Of a stretch of 64,000 bases of DNA, positions 35,348-46,245 are shown in pieces. A program made the position numbers and the translations under genes. Source of the DNA: Streptomyces lincolnensis (GTDB lineage Bacteria; Actinomycetota; Actinomycetes; Streptomycetales; Streptomycetaceae); NCBI RefSeq assembly GCF_001685355.1, contig NZ_CP016438.1:8556001-8620000 (forward strand), read 5' to 3'. A model generated the notes under the pieces. That model ran no database searches, had not been told where the DNA came from, and saw only the letters and a program-made list of their open reading frames with translations. Positions within the stretch are counted from its first letter, which is position 1; every line of letters begins with the position of its first letter.

Positions 35348-35764
35348 TCAGCAGGCGTCCCGCATCAGCTCGGCGAGATCGTGGTCCAGGTCGAGCTGGA
35401 GGTGCTCCAGACCGACGGGGACCAGCTCACCGGTCGCGTCGAGGAACTGCTGGAGCTCGCCCGTGCGCACGTGCACGACGGCCGTCCCCTCCGGGGCGTG
35501 GAACTCCAGGACGGTGCGCTCGTAGCCGTAGGGCCGCACCCGTACGTCGCCGTGACCCTCCGGGCTCTCCAGGCCGGCCGCGAGGAGCTCGCGGCTGAAG
35601 GTCCAGCAGACTTCGACACCCTCCAGCGTGGCCGGGGCGGGGAAGGTCATGCGGACGGCGAACGGGTCGCTTCGGTCGTAGTGCAGCGTGGCGGGGATGC
35701 TCGGCATCCGCGGCGCGGCGGCGACGAGACGGGCCTCGACTGGCTGCTCGATGACGATGGACAA
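35348..35764 (-). CDS. SsgA-like sporulation/cell-division regulator (SALP)
   Basis: 138 residues from TTG 35764, with GGGAG seven bases upstream. The body VEARLVAAAPRMPSIPATLHYDRSDPFAVRMTF and the segments VCWTFSRELLAAGL and GDVRVRPYG are typical of SsgA-like proteins, which exist only in sporulating actinomycetes and position septa or peptidoglycan enzymes. The C-terminal DLDHDLAELMRDAC is a normal SALP end. Which of the SsgA-G subgroups it belongs to is not clear. An upstream in-frame GTG would add residues with no ribosome site. Confidence 0.85.
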   Translation of the reverse strand: MSIVIEQPVEARLVAAAPRMPSIPATLHYDRSDPFAVRMTFPAPATLEGVEVCWTFSRELLAAGLESPEGHGDVRVRPYGYERTVLEFHAPEGTAVVHVRTGELQQFLDATGELVPVGLEHLQLDLDHDLAELMRDAC

Positions 35765-36012
35765 CGCCTTGCTCCCTTGTGACGGCGGGATGGACTTCCG
35801 GGCACGAGGCCAGGCACTGGAAGAGACGCCGGAACGAGTCAATCCGTGCACCCGCAAATCGAGTGACCTCTGTCACCGTCTTCATTCACGGAAGTGGCCC
35901 AGCTCTCCTTCTGGGATGTGAAAGACGGGTGGGGCGACGGCCGTACGGCGACCGCGGTACGGCGACGGGGTCCTCTGGACGGCACCCGGGCCGTGGGCTA
36001 GCTTCGCCCGCC

Positions 36013-37125
36013 ATGAGGCGCTTGGGGAACACGCGAGGCACGAGACGTACGAGACGCACCACCCGGACGGTCGCCGCCGCGGCGGCCTGCGCGGCGGCAC
36101 TGGCCGCCCTGACCGCCGTACCGGCACAGGCGCAGACGCCGCCGGACCGGTCCCCGCACTGGGAGCTGAAGGACACCGCCAGCCCCGACGTCCGGTTCCG
36201 CGGACTCGCGGCCGTCGACCGCAGGACCGCGTGGGTCTCTGGCACCGGGGGCACCGTGCTGCGCACCACGGACGGCGGGGCGAGCTGGCGGAACGTCTCG
36301 CCTCCCGGCGCGGCCGAGCTCCAGTTCCGGGACATCGAGGCGTTCGACGCGCGCCGGGCCGTGGTCCTGGCCATCGGCGAGGGCGAGGCGTCCCGCGTCT
36401 ACCGCACCGACGACGGAGGACAGACCTGGACCGAGTCCTTCCGCAACACCGACGCCAAGGCCTTCTACGACTGCCTCACCTTCTTCGACCGCCGCCACGG
36501 CCTCGCGATGAGCGACCCTGTCGACGGAAAGTTCCGCATCCTGTCCACCGGTGACGGCGGACGCACCTGGAAGGTCCTGCCGAACACCGGCATGCCCGCC
36601 GCGCTGGAGGGAGAGGCGGGCTTCGCGGCGAGCGGCCAGTGCCTGGTCTCCTCGGGACCCAGGGACGTCTGGCTGGCCACCGGCGGCGCCGCACGCGCGC
36701 GTGTGCTGCACTCCGCCGACCGCGGACTGACCTGGACGGCCTCCGACACCCCGGTCCCGGCGGGCGATCCGGCCCGCGGCGTCTTCGCCCTCGCCTTCCG
36801 CGACCGCGCCCACGGCCTCGCGGTCGGCGGCGACTACCGCCCGGACCGGCCCTCACCGCAGGCGGCCGCGCGCACCGGCGACGGGGGCGCCGGCTGGCGA
36901 TCCGCCACGAGGCCCGTGCCCGCCTACCGCTCCGGCGTCGCCTGGCTCCCGCACAGCCGCACCACGGCCCTCGCGGTCGGCCCGACCGGCACGGACCTGA
37001 CCACGGACGCCGGCCGCTCCTGGCGGACCGTGGACCAGGGTTCTTACGACACCGTGGACTGCACCCCCGACCTGGGCTGCTGGGCGGCGGGCGAACAGGG
37101 GCGGGTGGCACGCCTGGAGCGGTGA
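36013..37125 (+). CDS. secreted BNR/Ycf48-like beta-propeller
   Basis: 370 residues from ATG 36013. The arginine-rich N-terminus (MRRLGNTRGTRRTRRTTR) leads to an Ala-rich signal segment ending AVPAQAQT. The rest is a series of BNR/Asp-box-like repeats: RTTDGGASW, RTDDGGQTW, STGDGGRTW, HSADRGLTW, RTGDGGAGW and TTDAGRSW, one per propeller blade. Asp-box proteins include sialidases and photosystem assembly factor Ycf48; there is no catalytic sialidase set here, and such Streptomyces proteins are usually annotated as oxidoreductases without proof. The last blade has a cysteine pair, DCTPDLGC. Confidence 0.75.
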   Translation: MRRLGNTRGTRRTRRTTRTVAAAAACAAALAALTAVPAQAQTPPDRSPHWELKDTASPDVRFRGLAAVDRRTAWVSGTGGTVLRTTDGGASWRNVSPPGAAELQFRDIEAFDARRAVVLAIGEGEASRVYRTDDGGQTWTESFRNTDAKAFYDCLTFFDRRHGLAMSDPVDGKFRILSTGDGGRTWKVLPNTGMPAALEGEAGFAASGQCLVSSGPRDVWLATGGAARARVLHSADRGLTWTASDTPVPAGDPARGVFALAFRDRAHGLAVGGDYRPDRPSPQAAARTGDGGAGWRSATRPVPAYRSGVAWLPHSRTTALAVGPTGTDLTTDAGRSWRTVDQGSYDTVDCTPDLGCWAAGEQGRVARLER

Positions 37126-37178
37126 CACACCGGAATGCGGGTACCCGGTCGCCGTCTGCGAAAGGAGAGTGAGCGACC

Positions 37179-37508
37179 ATGCCCGCAGGTTCGAGCTCCA
37201 AGCGGGAGCGCCAGTACGAGCACATCAAGGAGAGCGCCCAGGACCGGGGCGAGAGCACCGGGCGCGCCAAGGAGATCGCGGCGCGCACGGTCAACAAGGA
37301 GCGCGCCCGGTCCGGCGAGTCCAAGTCCGCCAGCCGCACCTCGACGCAGGACATGTCGTCCGGCAAGCGGGGCGGCCAGCGCTCCGGCAAGGGCTCTCAG
37401 GGCCCGACGTACGACCAGCTCTACGAAGAGGCCAAGCGCCGGGGCGTGAAGGGCCGTTCGGACATGAACAAGAGCCAGCTCCAGCGCGCCCTGGGCGGCA
37501 AGAGCTGA
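37179..37508 (+). CDS. small basic protein with C-terminal Rho_N/SAP-like motif
   Basis: 109 residues from ATG 37179, with AGGAG eleven bases upstream. The first 75 residues are charged, Ser/Gly/Lys/Arg-rich and probably disordered. The end, TYDQLYEEAKRRGVKGRS then MNKSQLQRALG, forms a helix-extended-helix pattern like the Rho N-terminal or SAP domains that bind nucleic acid. Homologues are commonly labelled plasmid stabilisation protein, but nothing here shows a toxin partner. It may be a small nucleoid- or RNA-binding protein. Confidence 0.7.
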   Translation: MPAGSSSKRERQYEHIKESAQDRGESTGRAKEIAARTVNKERARSGESKSASRTSTQDMSSGKRGGQRSGKGSQGPTYDQLYEEAKRRGVKGRSDMNKSQLQRALGGKS

Positions 37509-37608
37509 CGAGGGGGGTGGCGGCCCCGTCCGAGCAGCGCGGGCCGGCCGGCTCCCGTAGGAACATGATCGCGAGCGCCTGCCCGCGGGTCGTACGCTCG
37601 TCCCCATC

Positions 37609-38319
37609 ATGACGACCGTACGCATTCCCGCGGGCTGGCCCGCGACCGAGGAGCGGGCCCGCGCCGTGCAGGACGAACTGCGCGGCCGGGTGGTGCTCGA
37701 CGAGCCGGGACCGCCGCCGGGGACGGGCCGGGTGACGGGTGTCGACGTGGCCTACGACGACGAACGGGACCTGGTCGCCGCCGCGGCCGTCGTGCTGGAC
37801 GCGGCGAGCCTCACCGTCGTCGCCGAGGCCACGGCCGTCGGCCGGATCTCCTTCCCGTACGTCCCCGGCCTGCTCGCCTTCCGGGAGATCCCCACGGTCC
37901 TCGCGGCCCTTGAAGCCCTGCCCGGCCCGCCCGGCCTGGTCGTGTGCGACGGCTACGGCCTCGCCCACCCGCGCCGCTTCGGCCTCGCCAGTCACCTCGG
38001 CGTCCTCACCGGCCTGCCCACGATCGGCGTCGCCAAGAACCCCTTCACCTTCGCTCACGAGGACCCGGACGCGCCGCGCGGCAGCACCTCCCCGCTGCTC
38101 GCCGGCACCGAGGAGGTCGGCCGCGCCCTGCGCACCCGGGACGGCGTCAAGCCCGTCTTCGTCTCGGTCGGCCACCGCGTGAGCCTCGACAACGCCTGCG
38201 CCCACACCCTGGCGCTCAGCCCCGACTACCGGCTCCCGGAGACGACCCGCAGGGCGGACGCGCTGTGCCGGCGGGCACTGCGGGAGGCGGCACAGGTGTC
38301 ACGATCCCCGGCCGACTGA
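37609..38319 (+). CDS. nfi: endonuclease V
   Basis: 236 residues. Nfi motifs: GVDVAYD (Asp46 is the metal ligand), PYVPGLLAFRE with the conserved PYxxG wedge, and CDGYGLAHPRRFGLASHLG with the second metal-binding Asp and the His. It nicks DNA one phosphodiester 3' of deoxyinosine and starts repair of deaminated adenine. The ribosome site is weak. Starts 100 bp after the Rho_N-like gene. Confidence 0.93.
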   Translation: MTTVRIPAGWPATEERARAVQDELRGRVVLDEPGPPPGTGRVTGVDVAYDDERDLVAAAAVVLDAASLTVVAEATAVGRISFPYVPGLLAFREIPTVLAALEALPGPPGLVVCDGYGLAHPRRFGLASHLGVLTGLPTIGVAKNPFTFAHEDPDAPRGSTSPLLAGTEEVGRALRTRDGVKPVFVSVGHRVSLDNACAHTLALSPDYRLPETTRRADALCRRALREAAQVSRSPAD

Positions 38320-38380
38320 GTACGTCGTCTGAGTATCTGTACGGATGTGGCGGCCGTGGCCCGATCGGCAGGCTGTGCCC

Positions 38381-38527
38381 ATGACTTCGCACCGTGCCCC
38401 CAGGCCCCTCGCCGACCCGAACCGCCCTGTCGAGCGTGCCGTGAACGCGGGACTGATCCTCGCCACCCTGGCGGGGCTCGGCTGGATCGTGGGAATGATC
38501 TACACGCTCGTGCAGTGGCCGCTGTAG
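38381..38527 (+). CDS. 48-residue membrane protein of unknown function
   Basis: ATG 38381 opens a 48-residue frame. It has a basic N-terminal third, then one hydrophobic segment (AGLILATLAGLGWIVGMIYTL) and a short Gln-Trp-Pro-Leu tail, which suggests a single-span membrane protein. Codon use is typical of Streptomyces genes. Small conserved membrane proteins of this type are common in the genus with no known role. Confidence 0.6.
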   Translation: MTSHRAPRPLADPNRPVERAVNAGLILATLAGLGWIVGMIYTLVQWPL

Positions 38528-38551
38528 CACCGGGTCACGCGGGGGACCGGG

Positions 38552-39730
38552 TCACCGCTCCGACGCCACCCGGAAGGTGATCCCCGCCCGGCGCAGCCGT
38601 TCGGTCAGCGCGTCGCCCATCGCGGCGGCCGTCGTGACCTGTCCGGCGGTCGGCGGGAGGTCGTCGAGGGCGAGGGACAGCGCCGACTCGGCGAACATCT
38701 TCGCCGTCTCGTCGTAGCCGGGATCGCCGCCCGCCACCTCGGTGCACACGCGCCGCCCGCCGCCCTCGCCGACGAAACGCACCCGGAACCAGCTCTTCGC
38801 CCGCTTCTCGGGCCCCGGCCCCTCGCCCGGCCGCAGCCGGCCGGACAACCAGCGCCGGGCGGGCGGCACCTGGGCGGCGGCGACGAGCGCGCCGACGGCC
38901 GCGACCGAGCCCACGGCGACCGGCAGATGCCGTACGGCCGCGTAGTGGCGGTAGCGGAAGTCCGGGCCGTAGCGCTCCAGGGCCCGCGCGGACCGGCGCA
39001 CGATCTGCGCGTCGATCGTCGGCAGGGGTAGCGCCCAGGCGCCGACCTCCGGGGCGAAGCGCGGCGCTCCGGTCGGAGCGGTGGCCCGGCGCCCCACCAG
39101 ACGCGGTTCGTGGTGCCCGCGGTCCCGCGCGGCGGCCAGCATCTGCCGCCCGCGCGCGAACTGGCCGAGCGCCGAGGCGAACGTACCGCCGGAGAACGTC
39201 GCGTCGGCCGTCACGAACCCGTCGATCCTGAGCGGCACACCCTCCGGAAGCTGCCGGACGGTGAAGTACGCCCCGAGGTCGTGCGGCACCGAGTCGAAGC
39301 CGCACGCGTGCACCAGCCGGGCGCCCGTCTCCCGCGCGCGGGTGTCATGGCGGACGTAGGTCAGGTCCACGAACTCCGGCTCGCCCGTGAGGTCGAGATA
39401 GTCCGCGCCGGTGTCCGCGCAGGCGGCGACCAGGTCGTCCCCGTAGGCCACATAGGGCCCCACGGTCGTGGCCACCACGCGCGCGTGCTCGGCGAGCGCG
39501 CGCAGCGAGGCCGGGTCGGATACGTCGGCCCTCAGCACGCCGATCTCCGCGCCGCCGGGCAGCCGCTCCCGCAGCCGCTCCAGCTTCTCCTCGCTGCGGC
39601 CGGCGATCGCCCAGCGCAGTCCCTCGGGCGCGTGGGCGGCGAGGTACTCAGCGGTGAGTGTCCCGACGAAGCCGGTGGCCCCGAAGAGCACGATGTCGTA
39701 GGGACGGTCCGTCCTGCTCGGCCTGTTCAT
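38552..39730 (-). CDS. saccharopine-dehydrogenase-like / trans-acting enoyl reductase family protein
   Basis: 392 residues from ATG 39730. The Rossmann start YDIVLFGATGFVGTLTAEYLA and NADP-type loop AGRSEEKLERL, followed by DVSDPASLRALAEHARVVATTVGPY, match the saccharopine dehydrogenase N-terminal family used by mycobacterial trans-acting enoyl reductase Rv2953. A hydrophobic stretch (VAVGSVAAVGALVAAAQV) in the C-terminal half may touch the membrane. It is probably a lipid-related reductase. Divergent from the MmcQ/YjbR gene. Confidence 0.8.
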   Translation of the reverse strand: MNRPSRTDRPYDIVLFGATGFVGTLTAEYLAAHAPEGLRWAIAGRSEEKLERLRERLPGGAEIGVLRADVSDPASLRALAEHARVVATTVGPYVAYGDDLVAACADTGADYLDLTGEPEFVDLTYVRHDTRARETGARLVHACGFDSVPHDLGAYFTVRQLPEGVPLRIDGFVTADATFSGGTFASALGQFARGRQMLAAARDRGHHEPRLVGRRATAPTGAPRFAPEVGAWALPLPTIDAQIVRRSARALERYGPDFRYRHYAAVRHLPVAVGSVAAVGALVAAAQVPPARRWLSGRLRPGEGPGPEKRAKSWFRVRFVGEGGGRRVCTEVAGGDPGYDETAKMFAESALSLALDDLPPTAGQVTTAAAMGDALTERLRRAGITFRVASER

Positions 39731-39820
39731 GACACCTCTGCATCTCGTCGCACGCGCCGTTGTCGGTGGCCGAGGCTAGCGTGAGGGGGTGCGGAGCCCG
39801 ACGACGACCCCGGAGGTGAC

Positions 39821-40204
39821 GTGGTGGCCGTACCGAGGAACGCCCTGCGGAAATGGGAGAAGGTGCGCGAGTTCGCCCTGGGGATGCCGGGCGCCACGGA
39901 GGAGTTCCCCTGGGGCGAGACGGTCGCCAAGGTCAACAGGAAGGTGTTCGTCTTCCTCGGGGTCGACGACGGCAGCTACCCGCTGGGTGTGACGGTGAAG
40001 CTCAAGGACGAGGCCGCGCACGCCCACGCGCTCACCTGCCCCGGCGCCGAACCCGCCGGGTACGGCCTGGGGAAGTCCGGCTGGGTGAGCATCCCGCTGG
40101 AGCAGAAGGGCGCCCCCGCCGCCGAGTTGCTGTGCGACTGGGTGGAGGAGAGCTACCGCGCCATCGCCACGAAGCGGTTCGTGGCCGAGCTCGACGCGCG
40201 CTGA
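39821..40204 (+). CDS. MmcQ/YjbR-family DNA-binding-like protein
   Basis: 127 residues from GTG 39821, with GGAGG four bases upstream; a second GTG follows at once. It has the MmcQ/YjbR core: LRKWEKVREFALGMPGATEEFPWGE, NRKVFVFLG, VTVKLKDEAA and GKSGWVSIPL. The fold has a double-wing shape seen in DNA-binding proteins, but no function is established. No sign of secretion. Possibly monocistronic, 118 bp before the beta-oxidation operon. Confidence 0.82.
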   Translation: MVAVPRNALRKWEKVREFALGMPGATEEFPWGETVAKVNRKVFVFLGVDDGSYPLGVTVKLKDEAAHAHALTCPGAEPAGYGLGKSGWVSIPLEQKGAPAAELLCDWVEESYRAIATKRFVAELDAR

Positions 40205-40262
40205 TCCGGCCGACACCGGGGACAATGGGCTAAGCGTTTGCTTTCCCGGGGCTTGTGCCCGG

Positions 40263-40277
40263 TGGAACACGTTCTTA
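40263..40277. promoter_or_regulatory. KstR-like palindrome ahead of the beta-oxidation operon
   Basis: TGGAACACGTTCTTA contains the perfect 10-bp palindrome GAACACGTTC (40265-40274). It matches the KstR consensus TNNAACNNGTTNNA at all but the last position. It lies about 45-60 bp before the operon's first ATG. Binding by a KstR/TetR-type regulator is inference. Confidence 0.5.
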
Positions 40278-40322
40278 GCATCATCGGTGTTACAGCACTT
40301 GTGTCACGACCGTGGGGGCTGG

Positions 40323-41453
40323 ATGGCAACGACGCCGGGACAGGGCCCGCTCAGCGGTGTGCGCGTGGTCGAGCTGGCCGGCATCGGGCCCGGCCCGTTC
40401 GCCGCGATGCTCCTCGCCGACCTGGGCGCCGACGTGGTCCGGGTGGACCGGCCCGGCGGACCCGGACTGGCCATCGACCCGCGCTTCGACGTCACCAACC
40501 GCAACAAACGCTCGGTGCTCGTCGACCTGAAGGCGCCCGAGGGACCGGCCCGCGTCCTCGACCTCGCCGCCCGTGCCGACATCCTGGTCGAGGGCTACCG
40601 CCCCGGTGTCGCCGAGCGCCTCGGTGTCGGCCCCGAGGCCTGCCACGCCCGCAACCCGGGGCTGGTCTACGGCCGGATGACCGGCTGGGGCCAGCAGGGC
40701 CCGCTCGCCGAGCGCGCCGGCCACGACATCGCCTACATCGCCCTCACCGGCACCCTCGGCATGGTCGGCGAACCGGACCGGCCTCCCGCCGCCCCGGCCA
40801 ACCTGCTCGGCGACTTCGCGGGCGGCTCCCTCTACCTGGTCGTCGGCGTCCTCGCCGCCCTCCACCACGCGCGCGCGACCGGCACCGGCCAGGTCGTCGA
40901 CGCCGCCATCGTCGACGGCACCGCCCACCTCTCCGCGATGCTCCACGGCATGATGGCCGCCGGCGGCTGGCAGGACCGGCGCGCCGCCAACCTCCTCGAC
41001 GGCGGCTGCCCCTACTACGGGACCTACGAGACCGCGGACGGCCGGTACATGGCGGTCGGCGCCCTGGAACCGCGGTTCTACGACGAGTTCGTCACCCTGC
41101 TCGGCCTGACGGGCTTCGCGGACGCCCGCAAGGACTGGACCCGCTGGGGCGAGCTGCGCGAAGCCGTCGCCGCCCGCTTCAGGTCCCGTACGAGGCAGGA
41201 GTGGACAGCCGTCTTCGAGGGCACCGACGCCTGCGTGGCCCCCGTCCTGTCGCTGCGGGAGGCCCCGCACCACCCGCACCTCGCCGCGCGCGGCACCTTC
41301 ACCGACCACGGCGGCATCACCCAGCCCGCCCCCGCGCCCCGCTTCTCCGCCACGCCCACCACGGTGAGCGGCGGCCCCGCCCTGCCCGGCGCCGACACCG
41401 CCGAGGTGGCCCGCGAGTGGGACGTACCCGACCTGACGAAGGGCCCCGAATGA
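40323..41453 (+). CDS. CaiB/BaiF family CoA-transferase, alpha-methylacyl-CoA racemase-like
   Basis: 376 residues from ATG 40323 with GGGGG upstream. It is a class III CoA-transferase fold with [33 protein letters not shown], the usual racemase N-terminus, and an Asp in [12 protein letters not shown] at the catalytic position. Alpha-methylacyl-CoA racemase epimerises 2-methyl-branched acyl-CoAs so that beta-oxidation can proceed, in branched fatty acids and sterol side chains. The stop overlaps the next start (ATGA). With the three following genes it makes a complete oxidation set, favouring racemase over a general CoA-transferase. Confidence 0.85.
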   Translation: MATTPGQGPLSGVRVVELAGIGPGPFAAMLLADLGADVVRVDRPGGPGLAIDPRFDVTNRNKRSVLVDLKAPEGPARVLDLAARADILVEGYRPGVAERLGVGPEACHARNPGLVYGRMTGWGQQGPLAERAGHDIAYIALTGTLGMVGEPDRPPAAPANLLGDFAGGSLYLVVGVLAALHHARATGTGQVVDAAIVDGTAHLSAMLHGMMAAGGWQDRRAANLLDGGCPYYGTYETADGRYMAVGALEPRFYDEFVTLLGLTGFADARKDWTRWGELREAVAARFRSRTRQEWTAVFEGTDACVAPVLSLREAPHHPHLAARGTFTDHGGITQPAPAPRFSATPTTVSGGPALPGADTAEVAREWDVPDLTKGPE

Positions 41454-42592
41454 AGCGGCAGATCTTCGCCCCCGAGCACGACGCGTTCCGGGAGACCGTG
41501 CGCGGCTTCCTGGCCAGGGAGGTGCTGCCGTACTACGAGCAGTGGGAGAAGGACGGCATCGTCTCCCGCGAGGCCTGGCGGGCGGCGGGCAAGCAGGGCC
41601 TCCTCGGGCTCGCCGTGCCCGAGGAGTACGGCGGGGGCGGCACCCGCGACTTCCGCTTCAGCGCCGTCCTCGCCGAGGAGTTCACCCGCGCCGGTGCCCC
41701 CGGACTCGCCCTCGGCCTGCACAACGACATCATCGGCCCCTATCTGACCGGCCTCGCCACCGACGAGCAGAAGCGCCGCTGGCTGCCGGGCTTCTGCGAC
41801 GGCTCGCTGATCACGGCCATCGCCATGACCGAACCCGGCGCGGGCTCCGACCTCCAGGGCATCCGGACCCACGCCGAGGACCGGGGCGACCACTGGCTGC
41901 TGAACGGCTCCAAGACGTTCATCTCCAACGGGATCCTCGCCGACCTGGTGATCGTGGTCGCCCGGACGACCCCCGAGGGCGGTGCGCACGGTCTGTCCCT
42001 GTTCGTCGTCGAGCGTGGCACGGAGGGCTTCGAACGCGGCCGCAACCTCGACAAGATCGGCCAGAAGGCGCAGGACACGGCCGAGCTGTTCTTCCACGAC
42101 GTCCGCGTCCCCAGGGAGAACCTGCTCGGCGAGTTCAACGGCGCCTTCGTCCACCTGATGACGAACCTCGCCCAGGAGCGCCTGAGCATCGCCGTCTCCG
42201 CGATCGCCGCCGCCGAACACCTGCTGGAGATCACCACGCGGTACGTCAAGGAGCGCGAGGCCTTCGGGCGGCCGCTGGCCACCAAGCAGCACATCCGCTT
42301 CGAGGTGGCCGAGATGGCCACCGAGTGCGCCATCACCCGCACCTTCCTCGACCGCTGCATAGCGGACCACTCCGACGGCACGCTCGACGCCGTGCACGCC
42401 TCCATGGCCAAGTGGTGGGCGACCGAGCTCCAGAAGCGGGTCGCCGACCGCTGCCTCCAACTGCACGGCGGCTACGGCTACATGACGGAGTACCCCGTCG
42501 CCCGGGCCTTCACCGATGGCCGTATCCAGACCATCTACGGCGGGACCACCGAGATCATGAAGGAGATCATCGGCCGTTCCCTGCTGGGCTGA
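41450..42592 (+). CDS. acyl-CoA dehydrogenase
   Basis: 380 residues from ATG 41450 overlapping the racemase stop. FAD-binding motifs [14 protein letters not shown] and [13 protein letters not shown] are present, and the catalytic base Glu368 in [17 protein letters not shown]. The C-terminal location of the base and the overall length match short/medium-chain and sterol-type ACADs. It removes two hydrogens from the alpha and beta carbons to start each cycle, passing electrons to ETF. Followed 23 bp later by the thiolase. Confidence 0.92.
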   Translation: MKRQIFAPEHDAFRETVRGFLAREVLPYYEQWEKDGIVSREAWRAAGKQGLLGLAVPEEYGGGGTRDFRFSAVLAEEFTRAGAPGLALGLHNDIIGPYLTGLATDEQKRRWLPGFCDGSLITAIAMTEPGAGSDLQGIRTHAEDRGDHWLLNGSKTFISNGILADLVIVVARTTPEGGAHGLSLFVVERGTEGFERGRNLDKIGQKAQDTAELFFHDVRVPRENLLGEFNGAFVHLMTNLAQERLSIAVSAIAAAEHLLEITTRYVKEREAFGRPLATKQHIRFEVAEMATECAITRTFLDRCIADHSDGTLDAVHASMAKWWATELQKRVADRCLQLHGGYGYMTEYPVARAFTDGRIQTIYGGTTEIMKEIIGRSLLG

Positions 42593-42615
42593 CCCTCACC
42601 CCGAAAGGCTTACCT

Positions 42616-43830
<1,215 letters not shown>

Positions 43831-43871
43831 ACCCCCGCGGCTTTCACGAGACTTCTACGGAGACCCCCGTC

Positions 43872-46046
43872 ATGACACAGAGCACCACCATCCGCTGGGA
43901 ACAGGACCGCTCCGGCGTCGTCACCCTCGTCCTCGACGACCCCGACCAGTCCGCGAACACCATGAACCAGGCGTTCCGCGACTCCCTCGCGGTGATCACC
44001 GACCGTCTGGAGGCCGAGCGGGACACCATCCGCGGTGTCATCATCACCTCCGCCAAGAAGACCTTCTTCGCCGGCGGCGACCTGCGCGACCTGATCCGCG
44101 TCACGCCCGACACCGCCCAGGACCTCTTCGACGGCGGCCTCGCCATCAAGCGGAACCTGCGCCGCATCGAGACCCTCGGCAAGCCGGTCGTCGCGGCGCT
44201 CAACGGCGCGGCTCTCGGCGGCGGTTACGAGATCGCCCTGGCCTGCCACCACCGGATCGCCCTCGACGCGCCCGGCTCGAAGATCGGCTGCCCCGAGGTC
44301 ACGCTCGGCCTGCTCCCCGGAGGCGGCGGTGTCGTCCGCACCGTCCGGCTGCTCGGCATCGCCGACGCGCTGCTGAAGGTGCTGCTCCAGGGCACCCAGT
44401 ACAGCCCGCAGCGCGCCCTCGAGAACGGCCTCGTCCACGACGTGGCCGCCACTCAGGAGGAACTGCTCGCCAAGGCCCGCGCCTTCATCGAGGCCAACCC
44501 CGAGTCCCAGCAGCCCTGGGACAAGCCCGGCTACCGCATCCCCGGGGGTACGCCCGCCCACCCCAAGTTCGCCGCGAACCTGCCCGCCTTCCCCGCCACC
44601 CTGCGCAAGCAGACCAACGGCGCCCCCTACCCGGCCCCGCGCAGCATCCTCGCGGCGGCGGTGGAGGGCGCCCAGGTCGACTTCGAGACCGCGCAGGTCA
44701 TCGAGGCGCGCTATTTCGTGGAACTGGCGGCCGGCCAGACCTCCAAGAACATGATCCAGGCGTTCTTCTTCGACCTCCAGGCCGTCAACTCCGGAGCCAA
44801 CCGCCCCAAGGGCATCGAGCCCCGCCCGGTCCGCAGGGTCGCCGTCCTCGGCGCCGGGATGATGGGCGCCGGCATCGCCTACTCATGCGCCCGCGCGGGC
44901 ATCGACGTCGTACTGAAGGACGTCTCCCTGGAAGCGGCCGTCAAGGGACGCGGCTACTCCGAGAAGCTCTGCGCCAAGGCGGTCTCCCGGGGCCGTACCA
45001 CCCAGGAGAAGGCGGACGCCCTGCTCGCCCGCATCACACCGACGGCGGACCCCGCCGATCTCGCCGGCTGCGACGCGGTCATCGAGGCCGTCTTCGAGGA
45101 CACCGCGCTCAAGCACAAGGTCTTCCAGGAGATCCAGCACGTCGTCGCCCCGGACGCCCTGCTGTGCTCCAACACCTCCACGCTCCCGATCACCGCGCTC
45201 GCCGAAGGAGTGGAACGCCAGGGCGACTTCGTCGGCCTGCACTTCTTCTCGCCGGTCGACAAGATGCCGCTGGTGGAGATCATCAAGGGGGAGCGCACCG
45301 GCGACGAGGCCCTCGCCCGGGCCTTCGACCTGGTGCGCCAGATCAGGAAGACCCCGATCGTGGTGAACGACTCCCGGGGCTTCTTCACCTCCCGTGTCAT
45401 CGGCCACTTCCTCAACGAGGGCGTCGCGATGGTCGGCGAGGGCGTCGAGCCGGCCTCCGTCGAACAGGCCGCCGCCCAGGCGGGTTACCCCGCCAAGGTC
45501 CTCTCCCTGATGGACGAACTGACCCTCACCCTCCCGCGCAAGATCCGCCGCGAGACCAGGCGGGCCGTCGAGGAGGCGGGCGGCACCTGGACCGCCCACC
45601 CCGCCGAGACCGTCATCGACCGCATGGTCGACGAGTTCGACCGCCCCGGCCGCAGCGGCGGCGCCGGCTTCTACGACTACGACGAGTCCGGCCGCCGCAC
45701 CACCCTCTGGCCCGGCCTGCGCGACCACTTCACCCGCCCCGGCACCGAGATCCCCTTCCGCGACATGCAGGAACGCATGCTCTTCGCCGAAGCCCTCGAC
45801 ACCGTCAAGCTCCTGGAAGAAGGCGTCCTCACCTCCGTCGCCGACGCCAACATCGGCTCCATCTTCGGCATCGGCTTCCCCGGCTGGACCGGCGGCGTCC
45901 TCCAGTACATCAACGGCTACGACGGCGGCCTCCCCGGCTTCGTAACCCGCGCCCACGAACTGGCCACCCTCTACGGCGACCGCTTCACCCCGCCCGCACT
46001 GCTGGTGGAGAAGGCGGAAAAGGGGGAGACCTTCAAGGACGCGTGA
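43872..46046 (+). CDS. fadB: FadB-type enoyl-CoA hydratase / 3-hydroxyacyl-CoA dehydrogenase
   Basis: 724 residues from ATG 43872 with GGAGACC upstream. The N-terminal crotonase domain (about 1-200) includes NGAALGGGYEIALACHHRIA and GCPEVTLGLLPGGGG, placing the catalytic glutamates. From about 320 the NAD domain has VAVLGAGMMGAGIAYSCARAG and SNTSTLPITALAEG, then the 3HCDH C-terminal repeats to 720. Hydrates enoyl-CoA and oxidises the 3-hydroxy product. Partner of the preceding thiolase. Ends before an inverted repeat that should terminate the operon. Confidence 0.95.
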   Translation: MTQSTTIRWEQDRSGVVTLVLDDPDQSANTMNQAFRDSLAVITDRLEAERDTIRGVIITSAKKTFFAGGDLRDLIRVTPDTAQDLFDGGLAIKRNLRRIETLGKPVVAALNGAALGGGYEIALACHHRIALDAPGSKIGCPEVTLGLLPGGGGVVRTVRLLGIADALLKVLLQGTQYSPQRALENGLVHDVAATQEELLAKARAFIEANPESQQPWDKPGYRIPGGTPAHPKFAANLPAFPATLRKQTNGAPYPAPRSILAAAVEGAQVDFETAQVIEARYFVELAAGQTSKNMIQAFFFDLQAVNSGANRPKGIEPRPVRRVAVLGAGMMGAGIAYSCARAGIDVVLKDVSLEAAVKGRGYSEKLCAKAVSRGRTTQEKADALLARITPTADPADLAGCDAVIEAVFEDTALKHKVFQEIQHVVAPDALLCSNTSTLPITALAEGVERQGDFVGLHFFSPVDKMPLVEIIKGERTGDEALARAFDLVRQIRKTPIVVNDSRGFFTSRVIGHFLNEGVAMVGEGVEPASVEQAAAQAGYPAKVLSLMDELTLTLPRKIRRETRRAVEEAGGTWTAHPAETVIDRMVDEFDRPGRSGGAGFYDYDESGRRTTLWPGLRDHFTRPGTEIPFRDMQERMLFAEALDTVKLLEEGVLTSVADANIGSIFGIGFPGWTGGVLQYINGYDGGLPGFVTRAHELATLYGDRFTPPALLVEKAEKGETFKDA

Positions 46047-46054
46047 CGCCGACT

Positions 46055-46245
46055 CCTCAAACGCCGGCCCAGGTCATTTCAGCCCGTCCGGCGTTTGAGG
46101 CCGGTGTTCTTGCCGTCCCGATCCCCCACCCACCCGTCCTTTTCAGCCCGTCCGGCGTCTGAGGCCGGGGCTCTCGCCATCCCGATCCCCCACCCACCCC
46201 GACCACTTTCAGCCCGTCCGGCGTTTGAGGACGAGGCCCCTTAAG
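46055..46245. repeat. three tandem copies of a Streptomyces intergenic repeat, first forming the fadB terminator
   Basis: The 19-base unit TTTCAGCCCGTCCGGCGTT (one base differs in copy 2), followed by TGAGG, starts at 46077, 46141 and 46207. The first two copies also share a 30-40 bp tail containing CCCGATCCCCCACCCACCC, giving a unit of about 64-66 bp. CCTCAAACGCCGG (46055-46067) pairs with CCGGCGTTTGAGG (46088-46100) to form a 13-bp stem, a likely terminator for fadB. Copies of this element are common between Streptomyces genes. Confidence 0.85.

Noticed and set aside
35864..35877. Palindrome GTGACCTCTGTCAC upstream of the SsgA-like gene as an operator
   Set aside because: The arms are only five bases and nothing nearby encodes an obvious regulator; it may be chance.
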